A DNA stretch of 64,000 bases from Alphaproteobacteria bacterium (GCA_016699735.1 CP065008.1:1240001-1304000), one strand, 5' to 3'; counted from the first letter of the stretch, positions 8,099-16,358 are shown. The notes: generated by a model not told the origin, from the sequence alone. Numbers and translations: made by a program.

Positions 8099-8248
8099 AT
8101 GAAAAACTTTTTGAGAAATCTGCTTTCGAACATCAAGGCCGGACTGCGCCTTCTCTGGGAAAAGATCAAATCGCTCTTCGCCCGCATCGGCGCAAAATTC
8201 AAACGCGCCTTTAACAGGCTCCGCACAAAATTTTCGGGCAAGGAGTGA
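8099..8248 (+). CDS. 49-residue cationic amphipathic peptide in the lysis cassette
   Basis: An ATG five bases after the endolysin stop opens a 49-residue frame that ends inside the ribosome binding site of the holin. The product has many Lys and Arg and few acidic residues, no Cys, and alternating hydrophobic and basic positions (NLLSNIKAGLRLLWEKIKSL, KFKRAFNRLRTKF), giving a clear amphipathic helix like membrane-active host-defence peptides. AAGGA precedes the ATG at the usual distance. Its tight packing between endolysin and holin genes argues for real translation. It could disrupt membranes during lysis, be a holin regulator, or bind nucleic acid. I know no family that it matches. Confidence 0.6.
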   Translation: MKNFLRNLLSNIKAGLRLLWEKIKSLFARIGAKFKRAFNRLRTKFSGKE

Positions 8249-8253
8249 TCGCG

Positions 8254-8790
8254 ATGGTCTCCGCCCTTGTCTCGAAAATCGGCGTCCCGATCCTCATCGC
8301 CATCCTCTCCGAAGTGCTGGGGGAGGTAGACAACCCCGCCGCAAAAACCGCCTCAAAAGCCTTGGCAAAGGTGGACGAAGCCCTGAAAACGGGAGGCATC
8401 ACGCCCGAACAGCTCGCCGAGGCCAACCGCCACGCCGAACGCATGGCCGAACTCCAGCTGGAGGATTTCAAATCCGCCCTCGCGGAGGTCAACCAGTCCC
8501 TGCGCGCCGAAGTCGCCTCGGAGGATGGGTACGTCCGCCGGATGCGCCCCACCTTCGGCTATCTCATGGCGCTCACATGGGCGGCGCAGATGTTTGCGAT
8601 TGCCTATGTCATCGTCTTTGATACGGATAAAGCCGGGGTCGTCATGGCCTCGATGGGGTCATTAAGCGCGATCTGGGCGGTGGGCCTCTCCGTTCTGGGC
8701 ATCTACGTCTACCGCCGCAGCGACGACAAGCAGCTCCTCGGCGCGGCGAAGGAGGTCATTTTTTGGGAGCCGAGGGGGAAAAATAAATAA
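8254..8790 (+). CDS. Three-transmembrane holin (GTA_holin_3TM-like)
   Basis: The 178-residue product has a hydrophobic N-terminal helix, a long soluble helical section rich in Ala and Glu (about 45-90), then RRMRPTFGYLMALTWAAQMF and a second hydrophobic stretch before a charged end. The RPTFGYLMA segment and this layout fit the superfamily III holins found next to lysins in phages and in the Rhodobacter-type gene-transfer agent. It would form the membrane lesion that lets the SleB enzyme reach the wall. AAGGAG lies eight bases before the ATG at 8254 and overlaps the stop of the cationic peptide; a GTG at 8245 is the weaker alternative. The phage-like block ends here. Confidence 0.8.
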   Translation: MVSALVSKIGVPILIAILSEVLGEVDNPAAKTASKALAKVDEALKTGGITPEQLAEANRHAERMAELQLEDFKSALAEVNQSLRAEVASEDGYVRRMRPTFGYLMALTWAAQMFAIAYVIVFDTDKAGVVMASMGSLSAIWAVGLSVLGIYVYRRSDDKQLLGAAKEVIFWEPRGKNK

Positions 8791-8949
8791 CCGTACTAAT
8801 ATATTTTTCGTACTCAAAGCGCTTATTAATAACCAAAGCTTGTCTACAGCTACATCTACTAGTACAATTACGCTATGGTATGTATCCTTTTTGCACACAC
8901 TCCGCAGTTCCTTTACAAAAATTAACAGATTGAAATTAATCGTGCCGTC

Positions 8950-9774
8950 ATGAGTAAAGAAGTTGTTTATGAAAATCCCCCTCTGATTGAGGTTATTTGT
9001 GAATTAAGGTGGCCATTAAAAGTTTATAGGCAGTACGGTAATCAGCCTATCGATAAATATTATCACGATTACGAGAGTGAATTTTCTTCTTTTATATCTG
9101 AAAAAGGATACAAGGAAGTCCAGAGCCGTATCCCCGCTGATATGCCTGTGGAGATTTTGGGGAGTGCTCCAGTGCTCCAGTTAAGGAAAGAGAAAGACAC
9201 TTGGCCCCTTTTTCAAATAGGTCCAGGACTTTTTACCGCTAATACAGTACCACCATACAATGGCTGGTCTAGTTTTCGTAATGATTTTCATTTAGGACTG
9301 GAAGCCCTATATAAAAGCTATCCAGCAGCATCTAGTCTTCTTAAATTTTCTCAAATGGAACTTCGTTACATTAATGGTTTTGATGAAAAATTTGATTACT
9401 CTCCAGAAAACTTCAGAGACTACTCCAAGCATGAGTTTGGGTTCGGTTTCTCTCTGTCTGAAGCAATAGAAAAATCCGCTGTTGAAAGGGAAAAAATAGC
9501 GTTTATTAGCTCCTTTAATTTCGATTTAAAGGATATTAAAGATAGTCTTGCTAATATTAAAATTGCAAAAGGGCAGCAAAAAAATAAGGATTCTCTGATT
9601 TTAGAATTAGGAATAACCAAAAAATTCAAAGAATCTACCATTCAAGAACAAGAAGATGTAGCCAAATGGTTTGATGATGCGCATAGAGTTATAAGCAGAT
9701 GGTTTGATATGAGTGTAAGTAAAAAAATTAGAGAAAAGATGGGTAAGACAAAAACAATAGAGGTTAATAATTAA
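8950..9774 (+). CDS. TIGR04255-family protein
   Basis: The 274-residue product opens with the family signature NPPLIEVICELRW and continues with FQIGPGLFTANTVPPYNGW and QMELRYINGF, as in TIGR04255 proteins. These are sporadically distributed, of unknown biochemical role, and often sit in variable regions. The gene is strikingly AT-rich compared with the phage block before it and icd after it. Its stop codon directly abuts the ATG of the next gene, and the third gene abuts in the same way, so the three form one translationally coupled operon. About 160 bp of AT-rich DNA upstream would hold the promoter. Transfer from another source is likely. Function is not known. Confidence 0.75.
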   Translation: MSKEVVYENPPLIEVICELRWPLKVYRQYGNQPIDKYYHDYESEFSSFISEKGYKEVQSRIPADMPVEILGSAPVLQLRKEKDTWPLFQIGPGLFTANTVPPYNGWSSFRNDFHLGLEALYKSYPAASSLLKFSQMELRYINGFDEKFDYSPENFRDYSKHEFGFGFSLSEAIEKSAVEREKIAFISSFNFDLKDIKDSLANIKIAKGQQKNKDSLILELGITKKFKESTIQEQEDVAKWFDDAHRVISRWFDMSVSKKIREKMGKTKTIEVNN

Positions 9775-10362
9775 ATGTTAGTTCCAGACGCTATCGTAAA
9801 TCAAATGCTACTTGCAAAAAAAACAAGTACTGCGTCTACGGACTTTTCCTGGGACAGCGAAGAAGAACTGCAAATTGAAGATAGTGTAGCTTGTGAAATA
9901 ACGTATGGTTTAGAAAGGTATATTGTTTCAAATAGTTGGAAGAATTTCCGTGCTCATCACACTGCAGAAGAATCATGGAAAATAAGAGGACGCGCACATG
10001 AAGAATATGAGCTACTTACTGGATTTATGCGAATTAGTACAAACGTTGTGCCAAAAGATTCTATAGATATTTTCATAGACAACACCTTGTCCGTCCAATC
10101 TTTTATTGGAGCATTTGAGAATTTACTAAAAGCAAGTAAGCCATCCAATAAATATTGGAGGCCTTATGAGAAATTAGGTGGCTTCGGTACTGTTACCTCT
10201 AAAAAACAAAAAGAAACGGTAGAGGTAGATGCAAAGAAGAGTCTTCTGGATGATTTATTGTCTTTTAGCGAGGCAGTTCCAAAAGAGGCATGGGATGAAG
10301 TGCCCAAAGATTTGGCTGAAAATCTAGACCAATATTTATATTGTGAAAACAAGGATAAATAA
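9775..10362 (+). CDS. Unknown protein, middle gene of the PIN operon
   Basis: The 195-residue product has no motif I recognise. It is acidic, has no signal peptide or membrane helix, and contains two aromatic-rich segments (YGLERYIVSNSWKNFRAHHT and NKYWRPYEKLGG). It begins at the base after the TIGR04255-like stop and ends at the base before the PIN gene ATG, so all three are made together. Small antitoxin genes usually sit directly before the PIN toxin; this protein is longer than a classical VapB and lacks a recognisable DNA-binding head, so an antitoxin role is possible but unproven. Codon use is as AT-rich as its partners. Confidence 0.7.
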   Translation: MLVPDAIVNQMLLAKKTSTASTDFSWDSEEELQIEDSVACEITYGLERYIVSNSWKNFRAHHTAEESWKIRGRAHEEYELLTGFMRISTNVVPKDSIDIFIDNTLSVQSFIGAFENLLKASKPSNKYWRPYEKLGGFGTVTSKKQKETVEVDAKKSLLDDLLSFSEAVPKEAWDEVPKDLAENLDQYLYCENKDK

Positions 10363-10779
10363 ATGACTCGGGCAGTATTTGTTGATGCTTGTTTTTGGAT
10401 AGCATTATTTCAAAAAAACTCCTCACTTCACGAAATTGCAAAAAAACTAGGTAATTATCTTGAAGGAAGAGTTGTTACTAGCGAGATGGTTCTTGTAGAG
10501 TTTTTGACCTCATTCGCAGGCTATAGCGAGCAAATGAAGACGCAAATTTATCTTTTTGTAAGAAAACTACAAGAATCTGAAAATGTTGAGATTGTTCCGC
10601 AAACATCTGATCTTTTCGAAGAGGCATTTAACCTTCTAGAAAACAGAAAAGATAAAACATGGTCATTAACAGACTGCGCTTCGTTTTTGATAATGGAACA
10701 TCAGGGTATGCAAGAGGCTCTTACTGAAGATGTGCATTTTGAGCAGAATAATTACAGAGCACTTATGAGAGCAAGTTAA
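10363..10779 (+). CDS. PIN-domain ribonuclease (VapC-like)
   Basis: PIN domains are Mg-dependent ribonucleases, commonly the toxin of type II toxin-antitoxin pairs. The 138-residue length is typical. The four acidic residues fall where expected: Asp8 in VFVDACFW, Glu46 in VLVEFL, Asp104 in LTDCASF, and Asp123 in TEDVHF. The TDCASF form is classic VapC. The gene is the last of the AT-rich three-gene operon; its ATG follows the previous stop without a gap, a common way to keep toxin below antitoxin. The short downstream gap before icd returns to chromosome-like composition. Confidence 0.85.
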   Translation: MTRAVFVDACFWIALFQKNSSLHEIAKKLGNYLEGRVVTSEMVLVEFLTSFAGYSEQMKTQIYLFVRKLQESENVEIVPQTSDLFEEAFNLLENRKDKTWSLTDCASFLIMEHQGMQEALTEDVHFEQNNYRALMRAS

Positions 10780-10914
10780 GTAAAACTAAGTTTTTCTTAA
10801 TTGTATTCCATATAGCCATCCCCCTGAAAATGCGGTAATATTCCCTCCGTACGTTCGTACGCCCAAACTGATTTCATAACACGCCGCCCATCCGCTCGTT
10901 CAGGGAGACCCGCC

Positions 10915-12354
10915 ATGTCCAAAAAAACACCCATCACGGTTGCCAGAGGCGACGGCATCGGCCCGGAAATCATGGACGCGACGCTGGATATCCTGACCGC
11001 CGCCGGGGCCGCGCTGGACATCGAGGAGATCGAGATCGGCAAGGCGGTCTATGAGCGCGGCATTATGAACGGCATCGAGCCGAAATCTTGGGACTCCCTG
11101 CACCGCACGAAAGTCTTCCTCAAAGCCCCCATCACCACGCCGCAGGGCGGGGGCTTCAAATCCCTCAACGTCACGGTCAGAAAGGCGCTGGGCCTGTTCG
11201 CGAATGTCCGCCCCTGCGTGGCCTATCATCCTTACGTCAAAACCCACTTTCCCGAAATGGACCTCGTCATCGTCCGCGAGAACGAAGAGGATCTGTACGC
11301 CGGGATCGAACACCGCCAGACGCAGGACGTGATCCAGTCCCTGAAGCTCATCTCCCGCCCCGGGTCCGAGCGCATCGTCCGCTACGCTTTTGAATATGCC
11401 CGCGCCAACGGCAGGAAAAAGGTCACCTGCATGGCCAAGGACAACATCATGAAGATGGCCGACGGCCTGTTCCACGCGGTCTTCGACGAGATCGGCAAGG
11501 AATATCCGGATATCCAGCAGGAATTCTATATCATAGACATCGGCACGGCGCGTATCGCCGCCCGCCCCGGCGCGTTCGACGTGATCGTGACGGAAAACCT
11601 TTACGGCGATATTATTTCAGACGTGGCCGTTGAAGTGACCGGGTCGGTCGGGCTCGGCGGCTCCTGTAATATCGGCACCGATTTCGGGATGTTCGAGGCC
11701 GTCCACGGCTCCGCGCCCGATATCGCGGGCAAGGGCATCGCTAACCCCTCCGGCCTGCTGCTCGGCGCCATCCTGATGCTCAACCATATCGGCCAGAACC
11801 CGATCGCTACCAAGGTCCATAACGCGTGGTACAAGACCATCGAGGACGGGATTCATACAGGCGATATCTATGATTCCGACTTCAGCAAGCAGAAGGTCGG
11901 TACGGCGGACTTCGCCAGGGCCGTGATCGACCGTCTCGGTCAGAACCCCAAGAAGTTCGGCACGGTGGATTACGGGCAGGGGTCCGGCAAGGGGCTGGTC
12001 CTGCCGCCCCTTAAATCCGTCCCCAAAGAGAAAAAGGAACTGGTCGGTGCCGATATCTTCCTCGACTGGCAGGGAAAACCCGAGGATCTGGCCACCAAAC
12101 TCAAGACCGCCCTCGTCAAGGGGCTGGAACTGAGCGTCATTTCCAACCGGGGGGTCAAGGTCTGGCCGGACGGGCAGCCCGGAACCTTCTGTTCCGACCA
12201 CTGGTGCGTCCGCTTTACGGGCAAGGGGGTCAGCCATGTCCTTGTTTTACAACAGCTTGCCAACCTCGAAAAAGCGGGGGTAGACTTCATCAAGCTGGAA
12301 AACCTCTATACGTTTAACGGGAAATCCGGCTTTACGGTTGCACAGGGCGAATGA
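10915..12354 (+). CDS. icd: Isocitrate dehydrogenase (NADP), long alphaproteobacterial type
   Basis: Converts isocitrate to 2-oxoglutarate and CO2 in the citric acid cycle. ARGDGIGPEIMDATL opens the isocitrate/isopropylmalate dehydrogenase fold; KAPITTPQGGGFKSLNVTVRK, VIVRENEEDLYAGIE and the metal and cofactor loops VTENLYGDIISD and HGSAPDIAGKGIANP follow. At 479 residues it has the extra C-terminal domain (about 345-479) of the Thermus enzyme and of the alphaproteobacterial-rickettsial subfamily, rather than the shorter E. coli form. GGGAGA sits seven bases ahead of the ATG. It is monocistronic; acnA, coding for the preceding step of the cycle, lies 5 kb downstream. Upstream is a small CGTAC-GTTC-GTACG palindrome of unknown meaning. 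Confidence 0.93.
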   Translation: MSKKTPITVARGDGIGPEIMDATLDILTAAGAALDIEEIEIGKAVYERGIMNGIEPKSWDSLHRTKVFLKAPITTPQGGGFKSLNVTVRKALGLFANVRPCVAYHPYVKTHFPEMDLVIVRENEEDLYAGIEHRQTQDVIQSLKLISRPGSERIVRYAFEYARANGRKKVTCMAKDNIMKMADGLFHAVFDEIGKEYPDIQQEFYIIDIGTARIAARPGAFDVIVTENLYGDIISDVAVEVTGSVGLGGSCNIGTDFGMFEAVHGSAPDIAGKGIANPSGLLLGAILMLNHIGQNPIATKVHNAWYKTIEDGIHTGDIYDSDFSKQKVGTADFARAVIDRLGQNPKKFGTVDYGQGSGKGLVLPPLKSVPKEKKELVGADIFLDWQGKPEDLATKLKTALVKGLELSVISNRGVKVWPDGQPGTFCSDHWCVRFTGKGVSHVLVLQQLANLEKAGVDFIKLENLYTFNGKSGFTVAQGE

Positions 12355-12417
12355 AAACGGCTATGGTTTGCGTAATATTGGTTAGTGAACAGTAACAGTC
12401 ACAAAGATTAAACAAAA

Positions 12418-13158
12418 ATGAAGTCAAAAACGCTGCTGACATATCTATTTTTTGGCATTTTCTTGTTTTCGCCGGACGTTATGGCAAAAAAATCGCGACT
12501 GTACAAGGATAGAGACAGCCAAGGTTATGACGCTATTTTCATGCCTGTGTTAAAAGACTTGGCTGTAACTATAGACAATGACGACATTCCGCCAAACGAA
12601 CCAAATATCATTGCCATCAGATTCCAGCAGGACAAGCCGCCCAAAGGTGTAGTTGAAAGAATCCAGCGCCTGACTTTAGGCATAACAACCGATATGCCAC
12701 CAGAATACGATGTTTATGGTTATGAAATTCGGCGCTATATGGCGCAGGTAGGCAATGCAAAAATCTATCAGGACGATGAGTTTTTGATTGAGCAGATAAA
12801 AAACGCAAAAAAAGCCAGAATAATAGCGTCATTCTGGCAAAAGCATATTGAGAGGGAGATTGAAGATATAGAGAAATTTATTGAGGCCAATGACAGTTCT
12901 TCCTCAATAAGAACAGCCATTAGACAGGCGAGACTCGACACGCGGTCTTTTATGATTGATCTTCAAGGATGGTTAGACAGTAACGAGCGGTTGTTGGGGC
13001 ACGTTCTGGATATTCAGGGTTATATTCAGTTTGAATATCCAGAAGTGATTTTTATTCGCCCGAATGAAAGGGTTGAGTTTTTTAACTTTTTTCAGACAAG
13101 GCAGCATAAGTTGGGAGAAATAAGAAAATACCAGCCCTTCGCCATGATGGCATACTAA
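12418..13158 (+). CDS. Secreted protein of unknown function
   Basis: The 246-residue product has a Sec signal peptide (MKSKTLLTYLFFGIFLFSPD, probable cleavage after VMA). The mature protein is charged and mixed alpha/beta: a beta-rich first half (NIIAIRFQQDKPP, RLTLGITTDMPPEYDVYGYE) then a long helical section around residues 120-190. No family motif stands out. The gene is more AT-rich than icd, starts 63 bases after it without a clear ribosome binding site, and converges with folD. It could be a periplasmic binding or assembly factor; nothing specific can be claimed. Confidence 0.7.
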   Translation: MKSKTLLTYLFFGIFLFSPDVMAKKSRLYKDRDSQGYDAIFMPVLKDLAVTIDNDDIPPNEPNIIAIRFQQDKPPKGVVERIQRLTLGITTDMPPEYDVYGYEIRRYMAQVGNAKIYQDDEFLIEQIKNAKKARIIASFWQKHIEREIEDIEKFIEANDSSSSIRTAIRQARLDTRSFMIDLQGWLDSNERLLGHVLDIQGYIQFEYPEVIFIRPNERVEFFNFFQTRQHKLGEIRKYQPFAMMAY

Positions 13159-13176
13159 AGGCGGGGTAGTTAAAGT

Positions 13177-14022
13177 TCATTTCTGTATAACCCTGTAAGC
13201 CTTCACCGTATTCGACAGCAGGCAGGCGATCGTCATCGGACCGACGCCACCCGGAACGGGGGTAATCGCCCCGGCGGCGCCTAACGCTCCTTCAAAATCC
13301 ACATCCCCGCAAAGCTTTCCGTCGGAATCCCGGTTAATCCCCACGTCGATCACGCACGCCCCCCGCTTGATCCAGTCGGCCTTCACCATGCGCGGCTGCC
13401 CCACCGCGGCCACAAGGATATCGGCCTGCGCGCAGACATCGCTCAGGTTTTTCGTGCGCGAATGGGTGGTCGTGACCGTACAGTTCTCCCGCAGGAGAAG
13501 CTGCGCCATCGGCTTGCCGAACAGGTTCGAGCGCCCGATGACAACGGCATGAAGCCCGGAAAGCTCCCGCACGAACGACCGGATCAGGATCATCGCGCCC
13601 TGTGGTGTACAGGGCACCAGCCCGTCTTCCATCCCGGTAAACAGCTTGCCCGCGTTGGTGACGGTCAGCCCATCCACATCCTTGTGCGGGGCGATCATCT
13701 GCACCAGCCGCGTCCCGTCCAGCGGCACAGGCACGGGAAGCTGCAACAAGATGCCATGCACGGAAGGATTATCGTTAAAGGCTTTGATCTCCGCCGCGAC
13801 CTCCGCCTCCGTGACTTGCCGCGGCAGACGCGACTCAAAACTCTTGATGCCGACGCTTTCGCAGGCCTTGATCTTGTTCCGCACATAAATCTGCGAAGCC
13901 GGATCGTCCCCCACCAGAATCACTGCAAGCCCCGGCGGGGAGGGCAGGGCAGACACATCCGCCCGCAGCTTCATTCGGATCGTTTCGGCAAGAACCTTGC
14001 CATTGATAATTTTTGCGCTCAT
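13177..14022 (-). CDS. folD: Bifunctional methylenetetrahydrofolate dehydrogenase/cyclohydrolase
   Basis: FolD interconverts 5,10-methylene- and 10-formyl-tetrahydrofolate, feeding purine and formyl-methionine synthesis. The active-site Tyr46/Lys50 lie in QIYVRNKIKACES; GILLQLPVPVPLDG, the KDVDGLT loop, CTPQGAMILI, the Rossmann segment VVIGRSNLFGKPMA, and GGVGPMT near the end all match. The length of 281 is normal. It lies nine bases downstream of yggT on the same strand, so the two are likely cotranscribed. Folate-dependent PurH is encoded 32 kb away. No oddities. Confidence 0.95.
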   Translation of the reverse strand: MSAKIINGKVLAETIRMKLRADVSALPSPPGLAVILVGDDPASQIYVRNKIKACESVGIKSFESRLPRQVTEAEVAAEIKAFNDNPSVHGILLQLPVPVPLDGTRLVQMIAPHKDVDGLTVTNAGKLFTGMEDGLVPCTPQGAMILIRSFVRELSGLHAVVIGRSNLFGKPMAQLLLRENCTVTTTHSRTKNLSDVCAQADILVAAVGQPRMVKADWIKRGACVIDVGINRDSDGKLCGDVDFEGALGAAGAITPVPGGVGPMTIACLLSNTVKAYRVIQK

Positions 14023-14031
14023 GGAAAAAAC

Positions 14032-14328
14032 TCAGAAAAAGAAGAAGGAACCGATAAGAAGCTTAAACAGAAGTCCGGCGATGATCTGAATTCCGATAAT
14101 AACGATCAACGGAGTCAGGTCGATCCCGCCCACCGGAGGAACATACTTGCGGATCGGTTTGTAAACGGGGTCAGTCAGTTTGTGCAGAAGCTGCGTCAGG
14201 TTCCGGGCGGCCTCGTTATTGGCGTTGACGAGATCGAAGGCAATCGCCCAGCTCAGCGCCACCTGCAGGATGATCACAAAGATATAGACTTGAACCAGAG
14301 TTCCTATAACCCAGACGAGTGCGAACAT
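14032..14328 (-). CDS. YggT family membrane protein
   Basis: The 98-residue product has two hydrophobic blocks (about 3-30 and 72-96) around a polar section, with TDPVYKPIRKYVPPVGGIDLTP, the hallmark sequence of the YggT family between the two membrane segments. Family members are inner-membrane proteins linked to osmotic tolerance and, in some phyla, to cell division or Fe-S and heme assembly; the exact role is unsettled. It is the first gene of a pair with folD. Confidence 0.9.
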   Translation of the reverse strand: MFALVWVIGTLVQVYIFVIILQVALSWAIAFDLVNANNEAARNLTQLLHKLTDPVYKPIRKYVPPVGGIDLTPLIVIIGIQIIAGLLFKLLIGSFFFF

Positions 14329-14430
14329 TTTGGCCTCAAAAAGACGAGAATTTCTCTCTTTATAATGCGTTTAGACCTAAAGGAAAAGATCTATCGCCCC
14401 CGAATTTAACCTTCTTTTCAGATTGTCCTG

Positions 14431-14451
14431 TATAATGGGGGGCGGGAAGGA
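14431..14451 (+). promoter_or_regulatory. Promoter -10 box and ribosome binding site
   Basis: A perfect TATAAT lies at 14431-14436 and GGAAGGA at 14445-14451, six bases before the ATG at 14458. No good -35 box is seen 17 bases upstream. Both signals point to the ATG at 14458, not to the TTG at 14529, which matters for the frameshift argument on the next gene. Confidence 0.55.
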
Positions 14452-14457
14452 ATATCA

Positions 14458-14580
14458 ATGCTGCCGCTCGATCCGCTGACCGCCTCGACCTTGCTCATCC
14501 TCGCCGCTGCCGAGCCTGCGGCCTGCCCTTGGCCATCCCGCAAAGCAAGCTCAATATCGTCCCCAGCACCGCCGAACTAA
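14458..14580 (+). other. Signal-peptide-like frame, detached 5' part of the next gene
   Basis: Starting at the ATG served by the ribosome binding site above, this 40-codon frame reads MLPLDPLTASTLLILAAAEP, a credible signal peptide, and then loses coding character and stops. The frame that carries the metalloprotease-like body is one base out of register from here and has no sensible start. A single-base difference around 14510-14530 would join the signal peptide to LPLAIPQSKLN and give one exported protein. Either a real mutation, a programmed shift or a sequencing error can explain it. Confidence 0.5.
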
Positions 14581-15191
14581 AATTCGATACCGACCAGACC
14601 CTCGCCGAATTGCAGAATTACAGCATGGACACAGTCGATCCCTATGGCTTTCACGGCATGAGCGTGACGCAGGCCTTCATGAAGGGCAGCATCGTCCCCG
14701 GCTACCGGATCAAGATCGGCCATATGTACTCTGAGAAATACAACGCCTATTGCCTCTGGTACGAGGACATCACGGTCAATATCGACATCGACCCCACGAT
14801 TGTGATCGCCAAGGAACTGTATGCAGACAGTTGCATGAGAAAGGCCATCATCGGCCACGAATCCAAACACGTGAAGGTGGACCGCGTCATCGTCAATGAA
14901 TACGCCAAAACCATCGGCCAGAAGCTCTATGACGAACTCAGCGCCCGCGGCTTTTCCGCCGGCCCTGTTCCCGCCGAATACGCCGAGGATACGATCAAGC
15001 GGATGCAGCGCGTAGTTTCACAGATCCTCGATCATGAATTCAAGAAGATGGAACTCGACCGCATGGACCGCCAGCGGGCGGTGGATACCTTGGAGGAATA
15101 TAACAGCGTGGACGCCAAATGCCCGCTTTTCGAACGCCAGAAATCAAAGATTTACGCGGACCTTGAAAAAGTAACCGGCAAGAAGAAGTAA
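14529..15191 (+). CDS. HExxH-containing protein, probable exported peptidase with shifted N-terminus
   Basis: The body (220 residues from a TTG) contains IIGHESKHVKVDRVIVNEY, an HExxH zinc motif followed by more helix, resembling the DUF922-type predicted proteases. The first half is mixed beta strand (YCLWYEDITVNIDIDPTIVI), the second a long basic and acidic helical section, with one pair of far-apart cysteines that could form a disulfide. This would suit a periplasmic protein, and a signal peptide is found just upstream in another frame (14458-14580). So the gene is probably frameshifted or the sequence has an error; the TTG start is a fallback. It converges with metB with a three-base gap. 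Confidence 0.6.
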   Translation: MAIPQSKLNIVPSTAELKFDTDQTLAELQNYSMDTVDPYGFHGMSVTQAFMKGSIVPGYRIKIGHMYSEKYNAYCLWYEDITVNIDIDPTIVIAKELYADSCMRKAIIGHESKHVKVDRVIVNEYAKTIGQKLYDELSARGFSAGPVPAEYAEDTIKRMQRVVSQILDHEFKKMELDRMDRQRAVDTLEEYNSVDAKCPLFERQKSKIYADLEKVTGKKK

Positions 15192-15194
15192 GCT

Positions 15195-16358
15195 TCAGAT
15201 GGACTCCAGAGCCCCGCGCAAATCCTCCAGCAAATCCTCGATATGCTCGACGCCCACGGACAGCCGCAAAAGCTGGTCGGTCACGCCCGCCTTTGCGCGC
15301 GCTTCCGGCCCCATGGACACATGAGTCATACTGGCTGGATGATTAATCAGGCTCTCGGTTCCGCCCAGCGACTGCGCCAGCCGGAAAACGTCCAGAGCCG
15401 CAACGAACCGCCGCGCGGTCTCCGGATCGCCCTTGAGTTCAAGGCTCAGCATCGCGCCGAACCCTTCCTGCTGCTTTTTCGCGGCTTCATGACCTTCATG
15501 CGCGGGCAGGCCGGGATAATACACTTGCGCCACTTTCGGATGTGCTGCCAGCATTTCGGCAATCGCCAGCGCGTTCTCCTGCGCCCGGTGGACCCGCAGT
15601 TCCAGAGTCCTTAGCCCGCGCAGCGTCATATAAGAGTCGAACGGCGCCCCAATCAGCCCCAGCGAATTCGCCCAGAAATCAAGCTGGTCCCAAAGCTCCT
15701 TGGTTTTCGCCACCACGCACCCGCCCACAACATCGCTGTGCCCGTTGAGGAATTTGGTCGTGGAGTGGTAGACGATGTCCGCCCCCAGCGTCAAAGGCTG
15801 CTGCAGCATCGGCGAGAGGAACGTGTTATCAACGACGGTCAGCGCCCCGCACGAAGCCGCTTTTTTCGCTATCGCCTTGATATCCGCGATCCGCATGACG
15901 GGATTGCTCGGCGTTTCGATCAGCACCATCTTCGGCTTTTCCGAAAACGCCTCCTCAACGCCTTTCTGCGAATACTGGTCTACGAATTTCAGCCGGAAAT
16001 GCTTCTTCTCGGCCAGCGCACTGAGCATCCGGTACGACCGCCCGTAGCAATCATAGGGCGCAACCAATAAGTCTTCGGGATTCAGCAGGTGGACGATCAG
16101 CGTCAGCGCCGCCATGCCCGAAGCGGTCACGCACGCCCCATAGCCCTTTTCCAGTTCGGCCAGAGCCTGCGCGAGATGGTCGCGGGTGGGGTTGCGTGTA
16201 CGCGAGTATTCATAAGGCGCCTTTTTCCCGACCTCGTCCATCTGGAAGGTGGAGGAGAGACACAAAGGCGGCATCACGGCCCGGTAGGTCACCGTCTCGC
16301 CCAGTCCGGCCTGCACGGCGCAGGTGCGTCTTCTGCGGTCTTTTTTCTTCTGATCCAT
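15195..16358 (-). CDS. metB: Cystathionine gamma-synthase / trans-sulfuration PLP enzyme
   Basis: This Cys/Met metabolism PLP-family enzyme shows YEYSRTRNPTRDHLAQALAE, ASGMAALTLI, IETPSNPVMR, VVDNTFLSPMLQQPL, the PLP lysine in HSTTKFLNGHSD, and SLGGTESLINHPASMTH. MetB joins O-acyl-homoserine with cysteine; cystathionine lyases and homocysteine synthases share these motifs, so the precise reaction is an assignment by likeness. I start at the ATG at 16358 (388 residues) rather than an upstream in-frame start because a TTGACA promoter lies so close that the transcript would begin at about this codon. No S-adenosylmethionine riboswitch fits in the short upstream region. Confidence 0.85.
   Translation of the reverse strand: MDQKKKDRRRRTCAVQAGLGETVTYRAVMPPLCLSSTFQMDEVGKKAPYEYSRTRNPTRDHLAQALAELEKGYGACVTASGMAALTLIVHLLNPEDLLVAPYDCYGRSYRMLSALAEKKHFRLKFVDQYSQKGVEEAFSEKPKMVLIETPSNPVMRIADIKAIAKKAASCGALTVVDNTFLSPMLQQPLTLGADIVYHSTTKFLNGHSDVVGGCVVAKTKELWDQLDFWANSLGLIGAPFDSYMTLRGLRTLELRVHRAQENALAIAEMLAAHPKVAQVYYPGLPAHEGHEAAKKQQEGFGAMLSLELKGDPETARRFVAALDVFRLAQSLGGTESLINHPASMTHVSMGPEARAKAGVTDQLLRLSVGVEHIEDLLEDLRGALESI

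Noticed and set aside
10847..10861. Operator in front of icd
   Set aside because: The CGTAC-GTTC-GTACG palindrome is short and alone; nothing shows that a regulator binds it.
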